Assembly: GCA_963744915.1 (NCBI GenBank)
Contig: CAVUUY010000016.1
Location: forward strand, 62,001 to 126,000
Source of the DNA: DATAFF01 sp963744915
Lineage (GTDB): Bacteria; Pseudomonadota; Alphaproteobacteria; Rhizobiales; Aestuariivirgaceae
Length of the DNA: 64,000 nt
Reading direction: 5' to 3'
Each line of letters begins with the position of its first letter. Position 1 is the stretch's first letter. The notes under the pieces are model-generated. The model was not told where the DNA came from. It did not search any database and saw only the letters and a list, made by a program, of their open reading frames with translations. Of the stretch, positions 1 through 8,788 are shown one piece after another. The position numbers were made by a program, and so were the translations under genes.

Positions 1-1432
1 AGGTCATCGGCCTCGTCGGCGAGAACGGCGCCGGCAAGTCGACGCTGATGAAGATGCTGGGCGGCGTCACCGAGCCGAGCGGCGGCACGATCCGCATCGA
101 CGGCGTCGCGCATGCCGGCGCTTACCGTCGCCGAGGCGATCGGCGCCGGCATCGCCTTCGTCCACCAGGAGCTCAACCTGTTCGACAATCTCGATGTCGC
201 CGCCAACGTCTTCATCGGCCGCGAGCCGCTCCATGGCGGGCCGCTGCGGCTGATCGACCGCAGGAAGCTGCATGCCGCGGTGCAGCCCCTGCTGGACCGC
301 CTCGGCGTCGATTTCACGCCCGATACGCCGGTCGCCGAGATGTCGCTCGCCCAGCGCCAGCTCGTCGAGATCGCCAAGGCGCTGTCGCTCGACGCCCGTC
401 TGGTCATCATGGACGAGCCGACCTCGAGCCTGACGCTCACCGAGACCGACCGCCTGCTGAAGGTCATCGCCGGGCTCAAGGCTGACGGCGTCAGGGTCAT
501 CTTCATCTCCCACCGGCTGAACGAGGTGAGACGCTGCGCCGACCGCGTCGTCGTGCTGCGCGACGGCCGCGTGGTCGGCGCGCTCGATCGCGGCGAAATC
601 GCCCACGACGCCATGATCCGCCTGATGATCGGTCGCGACCTCAAGGCGCTCTATTTGCCGCCGGCAAAGCCGCCCGGCCGCGAGCGTCTCGAAATGATCG
701 GCGTGCGGACCGCCACCTATCCGGCCCAGTCGATCGACCTCGCTGTCAGGCGCGGCGAGATCCTCGGCCTCGCCGGCCTGGTCGGCTCCGGGCGCACCGA
801 GCTCGCCCGCGCCGTCTTCGGCGTCGACCGCCTGCTCGGCGGCTCGGTTCGCGCTCGACGGCGAGCCAATCGTCATCTCGCTCGCCACGCGACGCCATCG
901 CCAGGGGCATCTACCTGGTGCCGGAGGACCGCAAGCGCGCGGGCCTGCTGCTCGACGTCTCGGTCGCCGAGCAACATCTCGCTGCCCGACCTCCCGTCCC
1001 ATGCCCGCGCCCTCATGGTCATCGCAGCCAGCGAGACCGCGAATGCCGAGCGTCAGAAACGGCGGCTCAACATTCGCACGCCGACGGTATCGGCGGCCGT
1101 TGGCAGCGCTCTCCGGCGGCAATCAGCAGAAGGTCGTGCTCGCCAAGTGGCTGGCGATGCGAGCCGCGCGTCCTCATCTTCGACGAGCCGACGCGCGGCA
1201 TCGACGTCGGCGCCAAGAGCGAGATCTACGAGCTGATGCGCGGCCTGGCCGATGCCGGGCGTCGCCATCCTGATGATCTCCAGCGACATGGAGGAGGTGA
1301 TCGGCGTCAGCGACCGCATCGCCGTGATGCACGAGGGCCGCATCAGCGGCTTTCTCGAACGGAGCGCGTTCAGCGAGCAGAACGTCTTGCAGCTCGCCGT
1401 CGGCCAGCGGCCAAGGCTAGAGGGCAGCGGCG
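1..1432 (+). pseudogene. Sugar ABC transporter ATP-binding protein (RbsA/XylG type), frameshifted, 5' end outside window
   Basis: Remains of a two-domain ATPase that would energise import of a monosaccharide such as ribose or xylose. Pieces of one protein appear in order but in changing frames: Walker A (GKST near 40), the first ABC domain (about 112-840, with SLAQRQ signature and MDEPTSSL Walker B), a VPEDRK segment (about 918), LSGGNQQK (about 1105), IFDEPTRGID (about 1180) and the C-terminal DMEEVI stretch (1252-1432). At least six frame changes are needed, near 115, 845, 970, 1100, 1165 and 1257. All breaks look like one-base indels, with no clear nonsense mutation. That fits poor sequence at a contig end at least as well as real decay. 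The permease remnant follows directly. Confidence 0.85.
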
Positions 1433-2447
1433 ATGTTCAAGAAGGATCTCGGCCTTCTTGATCCTCATCCTCGTGGTCGGCGCCGTCGGTGGCGCTGATC
1501 AATCCGCGGTTCCTGCTCGCCGATCAACCTCTCCAACACCGCCAACCTGATCGGCCTGTTCGGCCTGTTCGCCATCGGCGCAGGCCTTCGTCATCATCAC
1601 CGGCGGCATCGAGCTGTCGGTCGGCTCGATGATCGCGCTGCTCGGCGTCATCTTCATCGACCTGATCGTCAATCACGACCTCGCCTGGCTGGCGGCCGTC
1701 ATCATCATCGTGCTCGGCGGCTGCGCGCTCGGCTCGGTGCACGGGCTGCTGATCACGCAAGATGCGGCTGCAGCCCTTCGTGGTGACGCTGTGCGGCCTG
1801 CTCATCTATCGCGGCATCGCCCGCTACTACACCGCAGGACGCCACCGCCGGCTTCGGCTTCGGCGAGAGCTTTCCGACGCTCGAATGGCTGACCACGGGC
1901 CGCATCCTGCGGCATGCCCGCACAGCTTCATCGCGCTTCTTCGTCGTCGCCGTCGTGATGTGGGTCGTGCTGCACCGCTCGGTCTTCGGCCGCTATCTCT
2001 TCGCGGTCGGCAAGAACGAGGAGGCGGCGCGCTATTCCGGCATCCGCACCGACCGGGTCATCATCGCGGCCTATGTCATCTGCGGCGGCCTGACCGCGGT
2101 CGCGGCGATCTTCTTCGCCATGTACACGCGCTCGATCTCGCCGGCAGTCGCACGGCAACTTCTACGAGCTCTACGCCATCGCCGCGGCCGTGCTCGGCGG
2201 CTGCTCGCTGCGCGGCGGCGAGGGCTCGATCGTCGGCGTCGTGCTCGGCACCATCCTGCTGCAGGTGCTGCAGAACCTGGTCAACCTGCTCGGCATTCCG
2301 AGCTCGCTCAACTTCGCGGTGATGGGCGACGGTCATCCTGATCGGCGTCTCGCCGACCAGCAGGTGCTGCTTTACCGCAAGCGCGCCGCCACGGCCCGCG
2401 GCCGCCTCCAGGCGGCCGGCAGCCCGCCGCAGGAAACGGCGGAATAG
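1433..2447 (+). pseudogene. Sugar ABC transporter permease (RbsC type), frameshifted
   Basis: Inner-membrane permease partner of the preceding ATPase. The start is the ATG at 1433. Recognisable segments are a first membrane helix (SAFLILILVVGAV, about 1447), the conserved IITGGIELSVGSM block (about 1597-1640), RLQPFVVTLCGL (about 1765), GRYLFAVGKNEEAARYSGI (about 1990) and the GGxGSIVGVVLG block (about 2215-2260). Each is in a different frame from its neighbour, so at least six indels are required, as in the ATPase. If the indels are sequencing errors, the two genes form a normal ribose-type operon. Its binding protein is not in view. Confidence 0.8.
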
Positions 2448-2473
2448 CCGGCCTTGGCGGGAGAGCGTCTCCC

Positions 2474-3301
2474 TCAAATGCAATCCGAATAGCCACCGGG
2501 AAGATGCCGGGACAGCTGTGCCGCCGATCTGACTTGCGGGTGGCACAGGGCCGCCAATTCGGCCGTGTAGCCGTAGCCAGGGGCGTGGCCGGGGAAGTCA
2601 TCCCGCGTTGCCGGGTGGGTGTAGATCTCCACGATCCCGTCCGGCAGCGAACGCAGCAGGGAAAGGACCCGCGGCTGCGTCATGGCGCCGGACCACGATA
2701 GCCCGTAGACGGCGTCGGGGACGACCAAGCCCTGTGCGCGGGCATGCCTGAGGATGATCGATGCCCACCACCGCAGGAAGAGCTGCCCGCCACCGGAGAG
2801 CGGATGATCAGAGCCGCCAGGCTCGACCGGCACCCGCATCGCCCGCATGCCATATTGCTTGCCGACCGCCGCGATCATGCCGAGCACAACCGGGTGCAAT
2901 TGAAAGTGCTTGTGGGCGTTGACATGGTCGAGCGCGAGCCCGGTGCGGCGGAACAAATCGAACTGTGCGGTGATTTCGCGGCGGAGTTGGCGGCGCGCGT
3001 CGCTATTCGCCACCAGTTCGAATGCCAGCCGGACCATGTCGCTCCGGAGGCTGCCATCCTGGTCGGTAAGCTGCGCGATCTGGTCGGGGCCAAGGGCACT
3101 TCGCCCTTCGACCAGAACCAAATGGAGGCCGAGGCGCAGCCCCGGCATCGCTCGGGCCCGCCTCACGGCATCAGCGGCGGCGGGTCCCGCGACCATGAGG
3201 CTGGCGGCGGTCAGAATGCCCGATCGGTGAGCCTGCTCGACCGCCTCATTGATCTCCGGCGCGAGGCCGAAATCATCCGCCGTGACGATGAGCCTGTTCA
3301 G
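2474..3301 (-). CDS. hpnK: Hopanoid biosynthesis-associated deacetylase HpnK (YdjC-like)
   Basis: Predicted carbohydrate deacetylase of the YdjC family. HpnK is linked to removal of an N-acetyl group from the sugar of composite hopanoids. The first ATG (3196) would drop 35 conserved codons that contain the TADDFG metal-binding motif (about residues 7-12). The reading frame is open upstream, and the only plausible start before that motif is CTG at 3301, giving 275 residues, normal for the family. Other visible features are LGLHL, HVNAHKHFQLHP (metal-binding His residues) and a C-terminal EIYTHPA. It lies 39 bp downstream of hpnI in the same direction, so probably the same operon. The start codon is an inference. 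Confidence 0.85.
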   Translation of the reverse strand: MNRLIVTADDFGLAPEINEAVEQAHRSGILTAASLMVAGPAAADAVRRARAMPGLRLGLHLVLVEGRSALGPDQIAQLTDQDGSLRSDMVRLAFELVANSDARRQLRREITAQFDLFRRTGLALDHVNAHKHFQLHPVVLGMIAAVGKQYGMRAMRVPVEPGGSDHPLSGGGQLFLRWWASIILRHARAQGLVVPDAVYGLSWSGAMTQPRVLSLLRSLPDGIVEIYTHPATRDDFPGHAPGYGYTAELAALCHPQVRSAAQLSRHLPGGYSDCI

Positions 3302-3340
3302 CGGCGGATCCTCGCAAGGCCTGCGGGTCGCGGAGGGCTA

Positions 3341-4477
3341 TCAGCGCGCTGCCCTTTCGGTTCGGAGCGCTCCGCCATGCGAGGCATGATAAACATTATG
3401 TCGCCAATGTACGGCACGCCCGGCAAAGCTCGCAATGTATATGGCGAAGGCGAGGACGTCGCGCAACGGGATCATCCAGAACGGATGGGGCGGGAGCTTG
3501 AACCGGCGCTCGACGGCGAGACAAAGGGCGTATTCGCATGCGAGGGCCGCGCCGGCGAGCCAAAGTCCCCGCACCACGAAGGCAGCGCCAAGCAGCGCCA
3601 GGACCATCGGGTGGGTGATGATCGTTCCGGCAAAGCCGGCAGGGTCTATGGCGCGCACCGTTCGTGCCCAGCGAAGTTCGTGGAGCCATAAGCTCTTGAA
3701 ACTATCCTGGTGGCAGGCATGTCCGACCGTGAAGCCGGGAATTGCCACATCGAGCCCCCGGCTGCGAACGGCCATCCCGATCGCGTAATCGTCGGCCAGC
3801 TGGTTCGCAAAGGCTGCGAAACCACCGATGGTGCCCAAGGTCCTGCGTCGCATGGCGATGGCCGATCCGAAGCAGGGCTGCGCCAATCCGAGCTTCAGTC
3901 CAACGATGACGTTCGGCAGGAAGGATGTGTTGATGCCCATGGCGCAGAGACGGCTCCAGATGCCCGAGCGTGCGACGCCGTGATAGAGGCAGGTGACGGC
4001 ACCGACTCCCGGAAGCTGCGAGGCGCCGACCACCTTGAGCAGGAAATCCGGTTCAACCTCGATGTCGCTGTCCGACAGGATGATGAGGTCATGCCGGGCG
4101 CGCCTGGCCATGCCCATCAGATTCGAGACCTTCCGGTTCGAACCAAGCTCCTTTGCCTCGGCCGAGACCTCGATGCGCTCGGGGAAGGCCGTGGCCAGGC
4201 GGGTCGCCGGCCCGAATGCGGCATCTTCCGGCTGGTGAACACCGAGAACGACCTGGACAGGTGCTGCATAATCCAGGGTACAGAAGGAGCGCAGCCGTTC
4301 ATCAAGGTGCGGCTCGTCGCCGCAAAGCGGCTTCAGGATCGTCACCGGCTCGATGCGCGCGGGCAATGGCGGGTCGCGTCGTTGGAAGGCGAGCGTCATC
4401 AGGGCCGCAGCGAGCATGTAGAAGCAGCCGAGCGCCGACAGACCGAGGAGAAGGATGGCCATCACTTCGCCGGTCAT
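3341..4477 (-). CDS. hpnI: Hopanoid biosynthesis glycosyltransferase HpnI
   Basis: Membrane-bound GT2-type transferase related to ceramide glucosyltransferase. HpnI adds an N-acetylglucosaminyl unit to bacteriohopanetetrol, and HpnK then deacetylates the product. The 378-residue protein has an N-terminal helix (about 5-30), the ILKPLCG motif (48-53), the DSD metal-binding triad (136-138), an ADDYAIG segment, a HELRW motif standing for QxxRW, and two to three C-terminal helices. The start ATG overlaps the stop of the upstream gene (ATGA), indicating translational coupling. Downstream is hpnK. The usual third partner, hpnJ (radical SAM), is not adjacent here. Confidence 0.9.
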   Translation of the reverse strand: MTGEVMAILLLGLSALGCFYMLAAALMTLAFQRRDPPLPARIEPVTILKPLCGDEPHLDERLRSFCTLDYAAPVQVVLGVHQPEDAAFGPATRLATAFPERIEVSAEAKELGSNRKVSNLMGMARRARHDLIILSDSDIEVEPDFLLKVVGASQLPGVGAVTCLYHGVARSGIWSRLCAMGINTSFLPNVIVGLKLGLAQPCFGSAIAMRRRTLGTIGGFAAFANQLADDYAIGMAVRSRGLDVAIPGFTVGHACHQDSFKSLWLHELRWARTVRAIDPAGFAGTIITHPMVLALLGAAFVVRGLWLAGAALACEYALCLAVERRFKLPPHPFWMIPLRDVLAFAIYIASFAGRAVHWRHNVYHASHGGALRTERAAR

Positions 4478-5142
4478 GACGGCCGCGACCCCGGCGGTGC
4501 GAACCGCCGATCAAGCTCGGCGCGCGTCAGGAACACATCGGCCCGGCTCCGCCGCAGGCAATCGAGCCGGAAGGCGCGCCGATTATGGGCCAGTATGAGC
4601 AGGCTTATGAGAATGTTTTCTCCTAAACGATGCAGCGGCGACCATATCGTGGCAGGGGCGGTCTGGCGGATCGGCTGGAAGCCGTGATGGCCGCAGAACC
4701 GCAGAACCTGGTCCATGTGCCCGGCAGTCCCGAGGGCGACGTCGGCGCGGACACCCTGGACTGCCGTTAGATCGCGCACTGCCAGAAATGTCGCGAGTTC
4801 CCGGAGCGAGAAAACGAGGGCCCGGTTGAACCGCCGGGCAAATTCGAAGCCCGCCCCTGCGCCGTCATATTGCGGCACGCGCTCGGTCCAGAAATGAAGC
4901 TGAACGATCTCATCGCCGGGCCGGAGCGCCGTCCCGCCGGACAGCGTGATCACATGGTCGAGCCGGCGCAATTCGATGCGGAAAATGCAATCCGGGTGCG
5001 TGGAAAATTCGATGACGCCAAAGCGCCGGCAGAGCCAGTCATCCAAGCCAAAGACGAAACGCCCGAGCCAGCCCCGGTGCGGCGGACTCCCGCCCGAATG
5101 CACTGAAACCGTTGGTGGTCTATCGACAGATCCTGCAGACAC
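4474..5142 (-). CDS. Conserved protein of the hopanoid cluster, YkoP-like
   Basis: Cytoplasmic 222-residue protein of unknown function, first gene of the hpnI-hpnK unit. It has no signal peptide or clear membrane helix. It resembles YkoP-type proteins that accompany polysaccharide deacetylases and hopanoid genes; I recall this only loosely. Conserved-looking stretches include DDWLCRRFGV (about 34), GDEIVQLHFW (about 76) and FARRFNRALVFSLREL (about 100). The start is GTG at 5142, with no ATG available upstream of the conserved part. The 4-bp overlap with hpnI implies a linked role, perhaps in hopanoid sugar modification, but nothing in the sequence shows a reaction. Confidence 0.6.
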   Translation of the reverse strand: MSAGSVDRPPTVSVHSGGSPPHRGWLGRFVFGLDDWLCRRFGVIEFSTHPDCIFRIELRRLDHVITLSGGTALRPGDEIVQLHFWTERVPQYDGAGAGFEFARRFNRALVFSLRELATFLAVRDLTAVQGVRADVALGTAGHMDQVLRFCGHHGFQPIRQTAPATIWSPLHRLGENILISLLILAHNRRAFRLDCLRRSRADVFLTRAELDRRFAPPGSRPS

Positions 5143-5265
5143 GGCACCGCGATCCCAGTCATACCTTGCCCGCCGCCGCTCTCGGCAGGCATATGGTCAC
5201 GAAACCGCTTCGGATCCAGTAAGTTGCAATAAATGCAGCCGAAATGCCTGCCGGCGTACCGCCGA

Positions 5266-6003
5266 TCAGGCGCTTTCAGCGGTGGCATAGGTGCGGGCAT
5301 GGGCTTCTGCCACCGCCTCCTCGAGGGGTCGGCCCGGCCGGTATCCTGCGAGGTCATCGGAGCGTGAAACCCCGGCCAGGAGGCGCGGGCATGGCTCGGC
5401 AGCACCGATGACGGTTCGCACGGGAAGCCGTTCGGCATAGATCGGGAGCAGGTAATCCTCCTCGTCGTCGCCGACGCCCTTGGCCCGGATCTTGGCCGAA
5501 GCGCGCTCGATCGCCATGGTGATGACGGCCGTTGCGCTGAATTCCTGCCGCGACATCGGACGCAACCCGGCAGTGCGGCCGGGGAAGAACCGGTCCACCA
5601 TCATGGTGAGGGCATGCCGCTTCTCATCGGGATCGCTCACCAGAACCGCCCGGCCGAAAGCCATCACCGAGCGATAGTCGGCGGAATGATTGAAGCCCGT
5701 GCGCGCCAGAACGAGGCTGTCGAGATGGGTGACGGTAAGACAGGCCGCCTCGCCGGAGGACAGGTTTCGCAGCATGCGGCTGGCGCTGCTGCCGTGCCAA
5801 TAGAGGCGGCCGCCTTCGCGCCAGAACAGCGTCGGTGTGCAATAGGGCTGGCCATCAATGACATAGGAGACGTGGCAGAGCGCCGCGGCATCGAGGAGCG
5901 CGTGGACCGTTTCATGATCGTAGTGACCGCGGTCAGGCCGACGCTTGACGCGGTTGACGGGGCTCACCGCATAGCTGGGCGTCTGACCATCCGGCATCAT
6001 CAT
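5266..6003 (-). CDS. Pyridoxamine 5'-phosphate oxidase family protein (flavin-nucleotide binding, NimA-like)
   Basis: Small split-barrel flavoprotein of about 245 residues, like COG3467 members annotated as flavin-nucleotide-binding or nitroimidazole-resistance proteins. Evidence is an N-terminal RVKRRPDRGHYD segment, then CHVSYVIDGQPYCTPTLFW and the LYWHGSSASRMLR stretch typical of the FMN-binding barrel, and a later DRFFPGRT. Three consecutive ATG codons (6003, 6000, 5997) are possible starts; a TTG lies just upstream. It is divergent from the PdxR-like regulator with about 70 bp between them. This pairing is common, and the regulator probably controls this gene. The substrate is unknown. 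Confidence 0.85.
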   Translation of the reverse strand: MMMPDGQTPSYAVSPVNRVKRRPDRGHYDHETVHALLDAAALCHVSYVIDGQPYCTPTLFWREGGRLYWHGSSASRMLRNLSSGEAACLTVTHLDSLVLARTGFNHSADYRSVMAFGRAVLVSDPDEKRHALTMMVDRFFPGRTAGLRPMSRQEFSATAVITMAIERASAKIRAKGVGDDEEDYLLPIYAERLPVRTVIGAAEPCPRLLAGVSRSDDLAGYRPGRPLEEAVAEAHARTYATAESA

Positions 6004-6072
6004 CTCCAATGCTCACAATCTGGCTCATCGCATGCTAGAATGGTCGGCGATAGGGCCAATTTTGCATTCGAT

Positions 6073-7509
6073 ATGGCGACCACTTCGAAAATGCTACGGG
6101 AATTGCTGGAAATTCCGCTGGAGCTCGATCCTGCTGCCGGCAACCAGTCGCTGCAGGTCAACCGGGCTCTCAGAAATGCCATCCTCGAGGGTCGGCTGGG
6201 GGCGGGCCTGCGCCTGCCGTCGAGCCGCGCCCTGGCAGGCCAGCTCGGGCTCAGGCGGAACGCAATCATCGCCGCCTACGAGCATCTCGCGAGCGACGGC
6301 TTCGTCGAGACCAGGAGCGGGGCCGGCACTTATGTCGCCGCGACCCTGCCGGCGCGACCATCGGCGCCCGCCGTCCATCCGCCGGATCGATCCGCGGTGC
6401 CTGCCCGGCGTCCCTTTACGCTTGGTCACACCCATGCCGACCGGACACTTCTGAAGCGGTTCGGAGCGGCATTGCGGCGCCATGCCGTCGCGGCCGATCC
6501 GGCGAGCCTCGGTTATGGCGATCCCCGCGGCAGCCGCTTCCTGCGCGAGCAGATCGCCGCGTATCTCGGGGCCAATCGGGGGCTGCGCTGCGATCCCGGA
6601 TCGATCCTGGTGACGAGCGGAACGCAGCAGGCGATCCGGCTGTGCGCCAGCGCATTGCTGGCGCCCGGCGATCGGCTGTGGATGGAAGATCCGGGATACA
6701 AGGTGGCCCGCAACACGTTTACGGCCGCGGGCCAGGTTCCGGTCGCGGTCCCGGTGGACGGCGAGGGGCTCGACGTCGAGGCGGGGCGGCGTCTCGGGCC
6801 GACCGCGAAGGCCGTCTATGTCACGCCGTCGCACCAGTTTCCGACCGGCGTCACGATGAGCATGGCGCGCCGGGTGGCGCTGCTCTCCTGGGCCTCGGAG
6901 GCGGGAAGCCTCATCTTCGAGGACGATTATGACAGCGAATTCCGATATGCCGGGCCACCCCTTACCGCTCTCGCCGGTCTCTCTCACGGCAACGCGGTCA
7001 TCTATCTCGGCACGTTCTCCAAGACGCTCTTCCCCGGTTTGCGGCTTGCCTATGCTGTCCTGCCGCCCGCCATCATGCCGCGGGTCGTGGCGGCGCGCGC
7101 CGGTTTCGACCGCTTCCCGTCGAGCCTGCTCGATGGCGCCGTCGCCGATCTCATGGCCGACGGCACGCTGCTCAGGCATGTGCGGCGCATGCGCAGCCGC
7201 TACCGGGCGGCACGGGATGCGCTTGCCGCGGCACTCGCGGACGCGGCCGGCGCGGCGTTGCAGGTCGCCGTCCCGGCCCAAGGCCTGCACCTCGTCGCCT
7301 ATCTGCCGCCGGGGCTGCCGCCAGAGGCGGGGCGACGGATCCGGGCCATGGCGGATGTCGAGGCCGTGCTCTTGTCCGAGACACGCAGCCAGCGCGGCGA
7401 CGGGCGCGAGGGGTTGATCCTCGGTTTCTCCGGCTATGATCTCGCGGGCCTCGACGCAGCGGCGCAGCGGCTCGGGCGGGCGGCGCGGATCGCCGCGGCG
7501 GGAGGCTGA
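6073..7509 (+). CDS. MocR/PdxR-type GntR-family regulator with aminotransferase domain
   Basis: Transcription factor with an N-terminal GntR winged helix (residues about 20-85; LPSSRALAGQLGLRRNAIIA is the recognition region) fused to a fold-type I aminotransferase domain (about 115-478) that binds PLP. The PLP lysine sits in the GTFSKTLFPGLRL motif, and the domain also has TSGTQQAIRLC and the EDDYDSEFRY stretch. The start is ATG 6073, giving 478 residues; an in-frame ATG at 6040 is an alternative. Members of this family control vitamin B6, GABA or taurine genes. Divergence from the PNPOx-family gene suggests that gene as its target. The effector is unknown. Confidence 0.88.
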   Translation: MATTSKMLRELLEIPLELDPAAGNQSLQVNRALRNAILEGRLGAGLRLPSSRALAGQLGLRRNAIIAAYEHLASDGFVETRSGAGTYVAATLPARPSAPAVHPPDRSAVPARRPFTLGHTHADRTLLKRFGAALRRHAVAADPASLGYGDPRGSRFLREQIAAYLGANRGLRCDPGSILVTSGTQQAIRLCASALLAPGDRLWMEDPGYKVARNTFTAAGQVPVAVPVDGEGLDVEAGRRLGPTAKAVYVTPSHQFPTGVTMSMARRVALLSWASEAGSLIFEDDYDSEFRYAGPPLTALAGLSHGNAVIYLGTFSKTLFPGLRLAYAVLPPAIMPRVVAARAGFDRFPSSLLDGAVADLMADGTLLRHVRRMRSRYRAARDALAAALADAAGAALQVAVPAQGLHLVAYLPPGLPPEAGRRIRAMADVEAVLLSETRSQRGDGREGLILGFSGYDLAGLDAAAQRLGRAARIAAAGG

Positions 7510-7518
7510 GCGCCGGCC

Positions 7519-7992
7519 CTAGCAATGGCCGTCGTCGCCGCTCCTGCTCCTGACGACACGCACCAGCAGCGCACAGAGCGCCCGCGCCTCGTCGGCCGAC
7601 AGATAGGCACCGATATGCCGCTGGATGGATGCCAGATAGACCGGCCACATCTTCTGCCGTATTGCCCGCCCCTTTTCGGTGATGACCAGGACCTGGCCAC
7701 GCGCATCGCTCTTGCATGGCCGCCTCTCCACATAGCCGGCCTGGCACAGGCGCTCGACGAGGCGGGAGACATTGTATTGGGCAATGAGCAGCCCGTGCTC
7801 CAGCTCGTACGGCCTGAGGCCCAGATCGGGACTTCGGCGCTCGAGCTCCCACAGCACGTCGTACCATTCGAGCGGCGGAAATCCGGCCGCCTTGCCGTCG
7901 GCCGCAACGGCCGCGATCAGGCCGTTGCTGGCCCTGACGATGGCGACCCAGGCGGCCACGATCGGATCGCTCGGCAAGTCCGTCAGCTGCAT
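7519..7992 (-). CDS. MarR-family transcriptional regulator
   Basis: Winged-helix regulator of 157 residues (ATG 7992; TTG at 8007 would add five). Typical features are an N-terminal dimerisation helix, YDVLWELERR (about 45), the recognition helix in IAQYNVSRLVERLCQAGYVERR (two parts, about 73-95) and the wing region with SDARGQVLVITEKG (about 98-111). It is transcribed away from the glutathione transferase gene, and the 105-bp gap holds a perfect palindrome. That arrangement suggests it represses gst and perhaps itself in response to an aromatic or electrophilic ligand. The 3' end lies 9 bp from the convergent PdxR-like gene. Confidence 0.87.
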   Translation of the reverse strand: MQLTDLPSDPIVAAWVAIVRASNGLIAAVAADGKAAGFPPLEWYDVLWELERRSPDLGLRPYELEHGLLIAQYNVSRLVERLCQAGYVERRPCKSDARGQVLVITEKGRAIRQKMWPVYLASIQRHIGAYLSADEARALCALLVRVVRSRSGDDGHC

Positions 7993-8028
7993 CGGCCAGA
8001 ACTCCAAAACATCATGCCTGCCATCTCA

Positions 8029-8056
8029 TTGACAAAAGATGCATTTGCATTTAACT
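8029..8056 (+). promoter_or_regulatory. Candidate gst promoter with MarR-type operator
   Basis: TTGACA at 8029-8034 is a perfect -35 box; a weak TTAACT follows at 8051-8056 after 16 bp. Between them lies a perfect inverted repeat, ATGCA-TT-TGCAT (8039-8050), placed so that a bound dimer would block RNA polymerase. The site lies between the divergent marR and gst genes. Binding by this MarR is inferred. Confidence 0.5.
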
Positions 8057-8097
8057 ACGGCCCCGTCGCGAGGGGAACAGGAAAAAGGAGCTGCTCG

Positions 8098-8712
8098 ATG
8101 GAATTGTTTTATTCGCCCGGTGCCTGCTCGCTGGCGCCCCACATTGTCAGCCGTGAAGCAGGGCTTCCGGTCGAGTTGATCAAGGTCGATCTCGGCGCGC
8201 GGAAGACCGAGAAAGGCGAGGATTATCTGAAGGTCAATTCCAAGGGATACGTGCCGGCGGTGCGGCTGGACAACGGCCAGGTCATGACCGAGGTCGCGAC
8301 CCTGGTTCAGTATCTCGCCGACCAGAAGCCGCAGAGCAATCTGGTGCCGGCGTTCGGCACACCAGAGCGCTACCGGGCGATGGAATGGCTGACATTCATC
8401 GGCTCGGAGGTTCACAAGGGCTTTGCCCCGTTGTGGGATCCCAAGATTTCGCCCGACGCGAAGGCGGCGATCAAGGCCAAGCTCGCCAAACGGCTCACTT
8501 GGTTCGATCAGGAGCTCGAGGGCCGCGATTACATCACCGGCAAGCAGTTCGGCGTTGCCGACGCCTATGCCTTCACGGTGCTGAACTGGGCCTCGATGCT
8601 CGATGTCGACCTCAAGCCCTATCCCAACATCCGCGCCTTCATGGAGCGGGTCGCGGCGCGCCCCAAGGTGAAAGAGGCGCTGCGCGCAGAAGGCCTGCTC
8701 AAAGCGGCTTGA
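8098..8712 (+). CDS. gst: Glutathione S-transferase, beta-class-like
   Basis: Cytoplasmic 204-residue enzyme joining glutathione to electrophiles. The N-terminal thioredoxin-like half starts MELFYSPGACSLAPHI, with Ser/Cys at positions 9-10 as in bacterial beta-class enzymes such as GstA, and contains the cis-proline region GYVPAV (about 52-57) and the MTEVATLVQYLAD segment. The C-terminal helical half contains the GKQFGVADAYAF N-capping motif (about 151-162). A good ribosome-binding site, AAAAAGGAG, lies 9 bp before ATG 8098. It is probably controlled by the divergent MarR regulator. Confidence 0.92.
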   Translation: MELFYSPGACSLAPHIVSREAGLPVELIKVDLGARKTEKGEDYLKVNSKGYVPAVRLDNGQVMTEVATLVQYLADQKPQSNLVPAFGTPERYRAMEWLTFIGSEVHKGFAPLWDPKISPDAKAAIKAKLAKRLTWFDQELEGRDYITGKQFGVADAYAFTVLNWASMLDVDLKPYPNIRAFMERVAARPKVKEALRAEGLLKAA

Positions 8713-8717
8713 GGCAG

Positions 8718-8788
8718 CATTTCTCCCTTCTCCTCGCAACTTGCGGGGAGAAGGTGCCCGGGCATGTTCGTCCGGGCTCATGCGAGCG
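8718..8788. repeat. RIME-like intergenic palindromic element (copy 1)
   Basis: Two adjacent hairpins: CTTCTCCTCGCAA/TTGCGGGGAGAAGG (about 8726-8753, one mismatch) and GCCCGG/CCGGGC (about 8756-8777). The same two-palindrome design recurs at 11507 and 20309. It matches my memory of the Rhizobium-specific intergenic mosaic elements. It sits between the convergent gst and ABC genes, reaches the 3' end of the latter and may act as a terminator for both. Confidence 0.6.
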
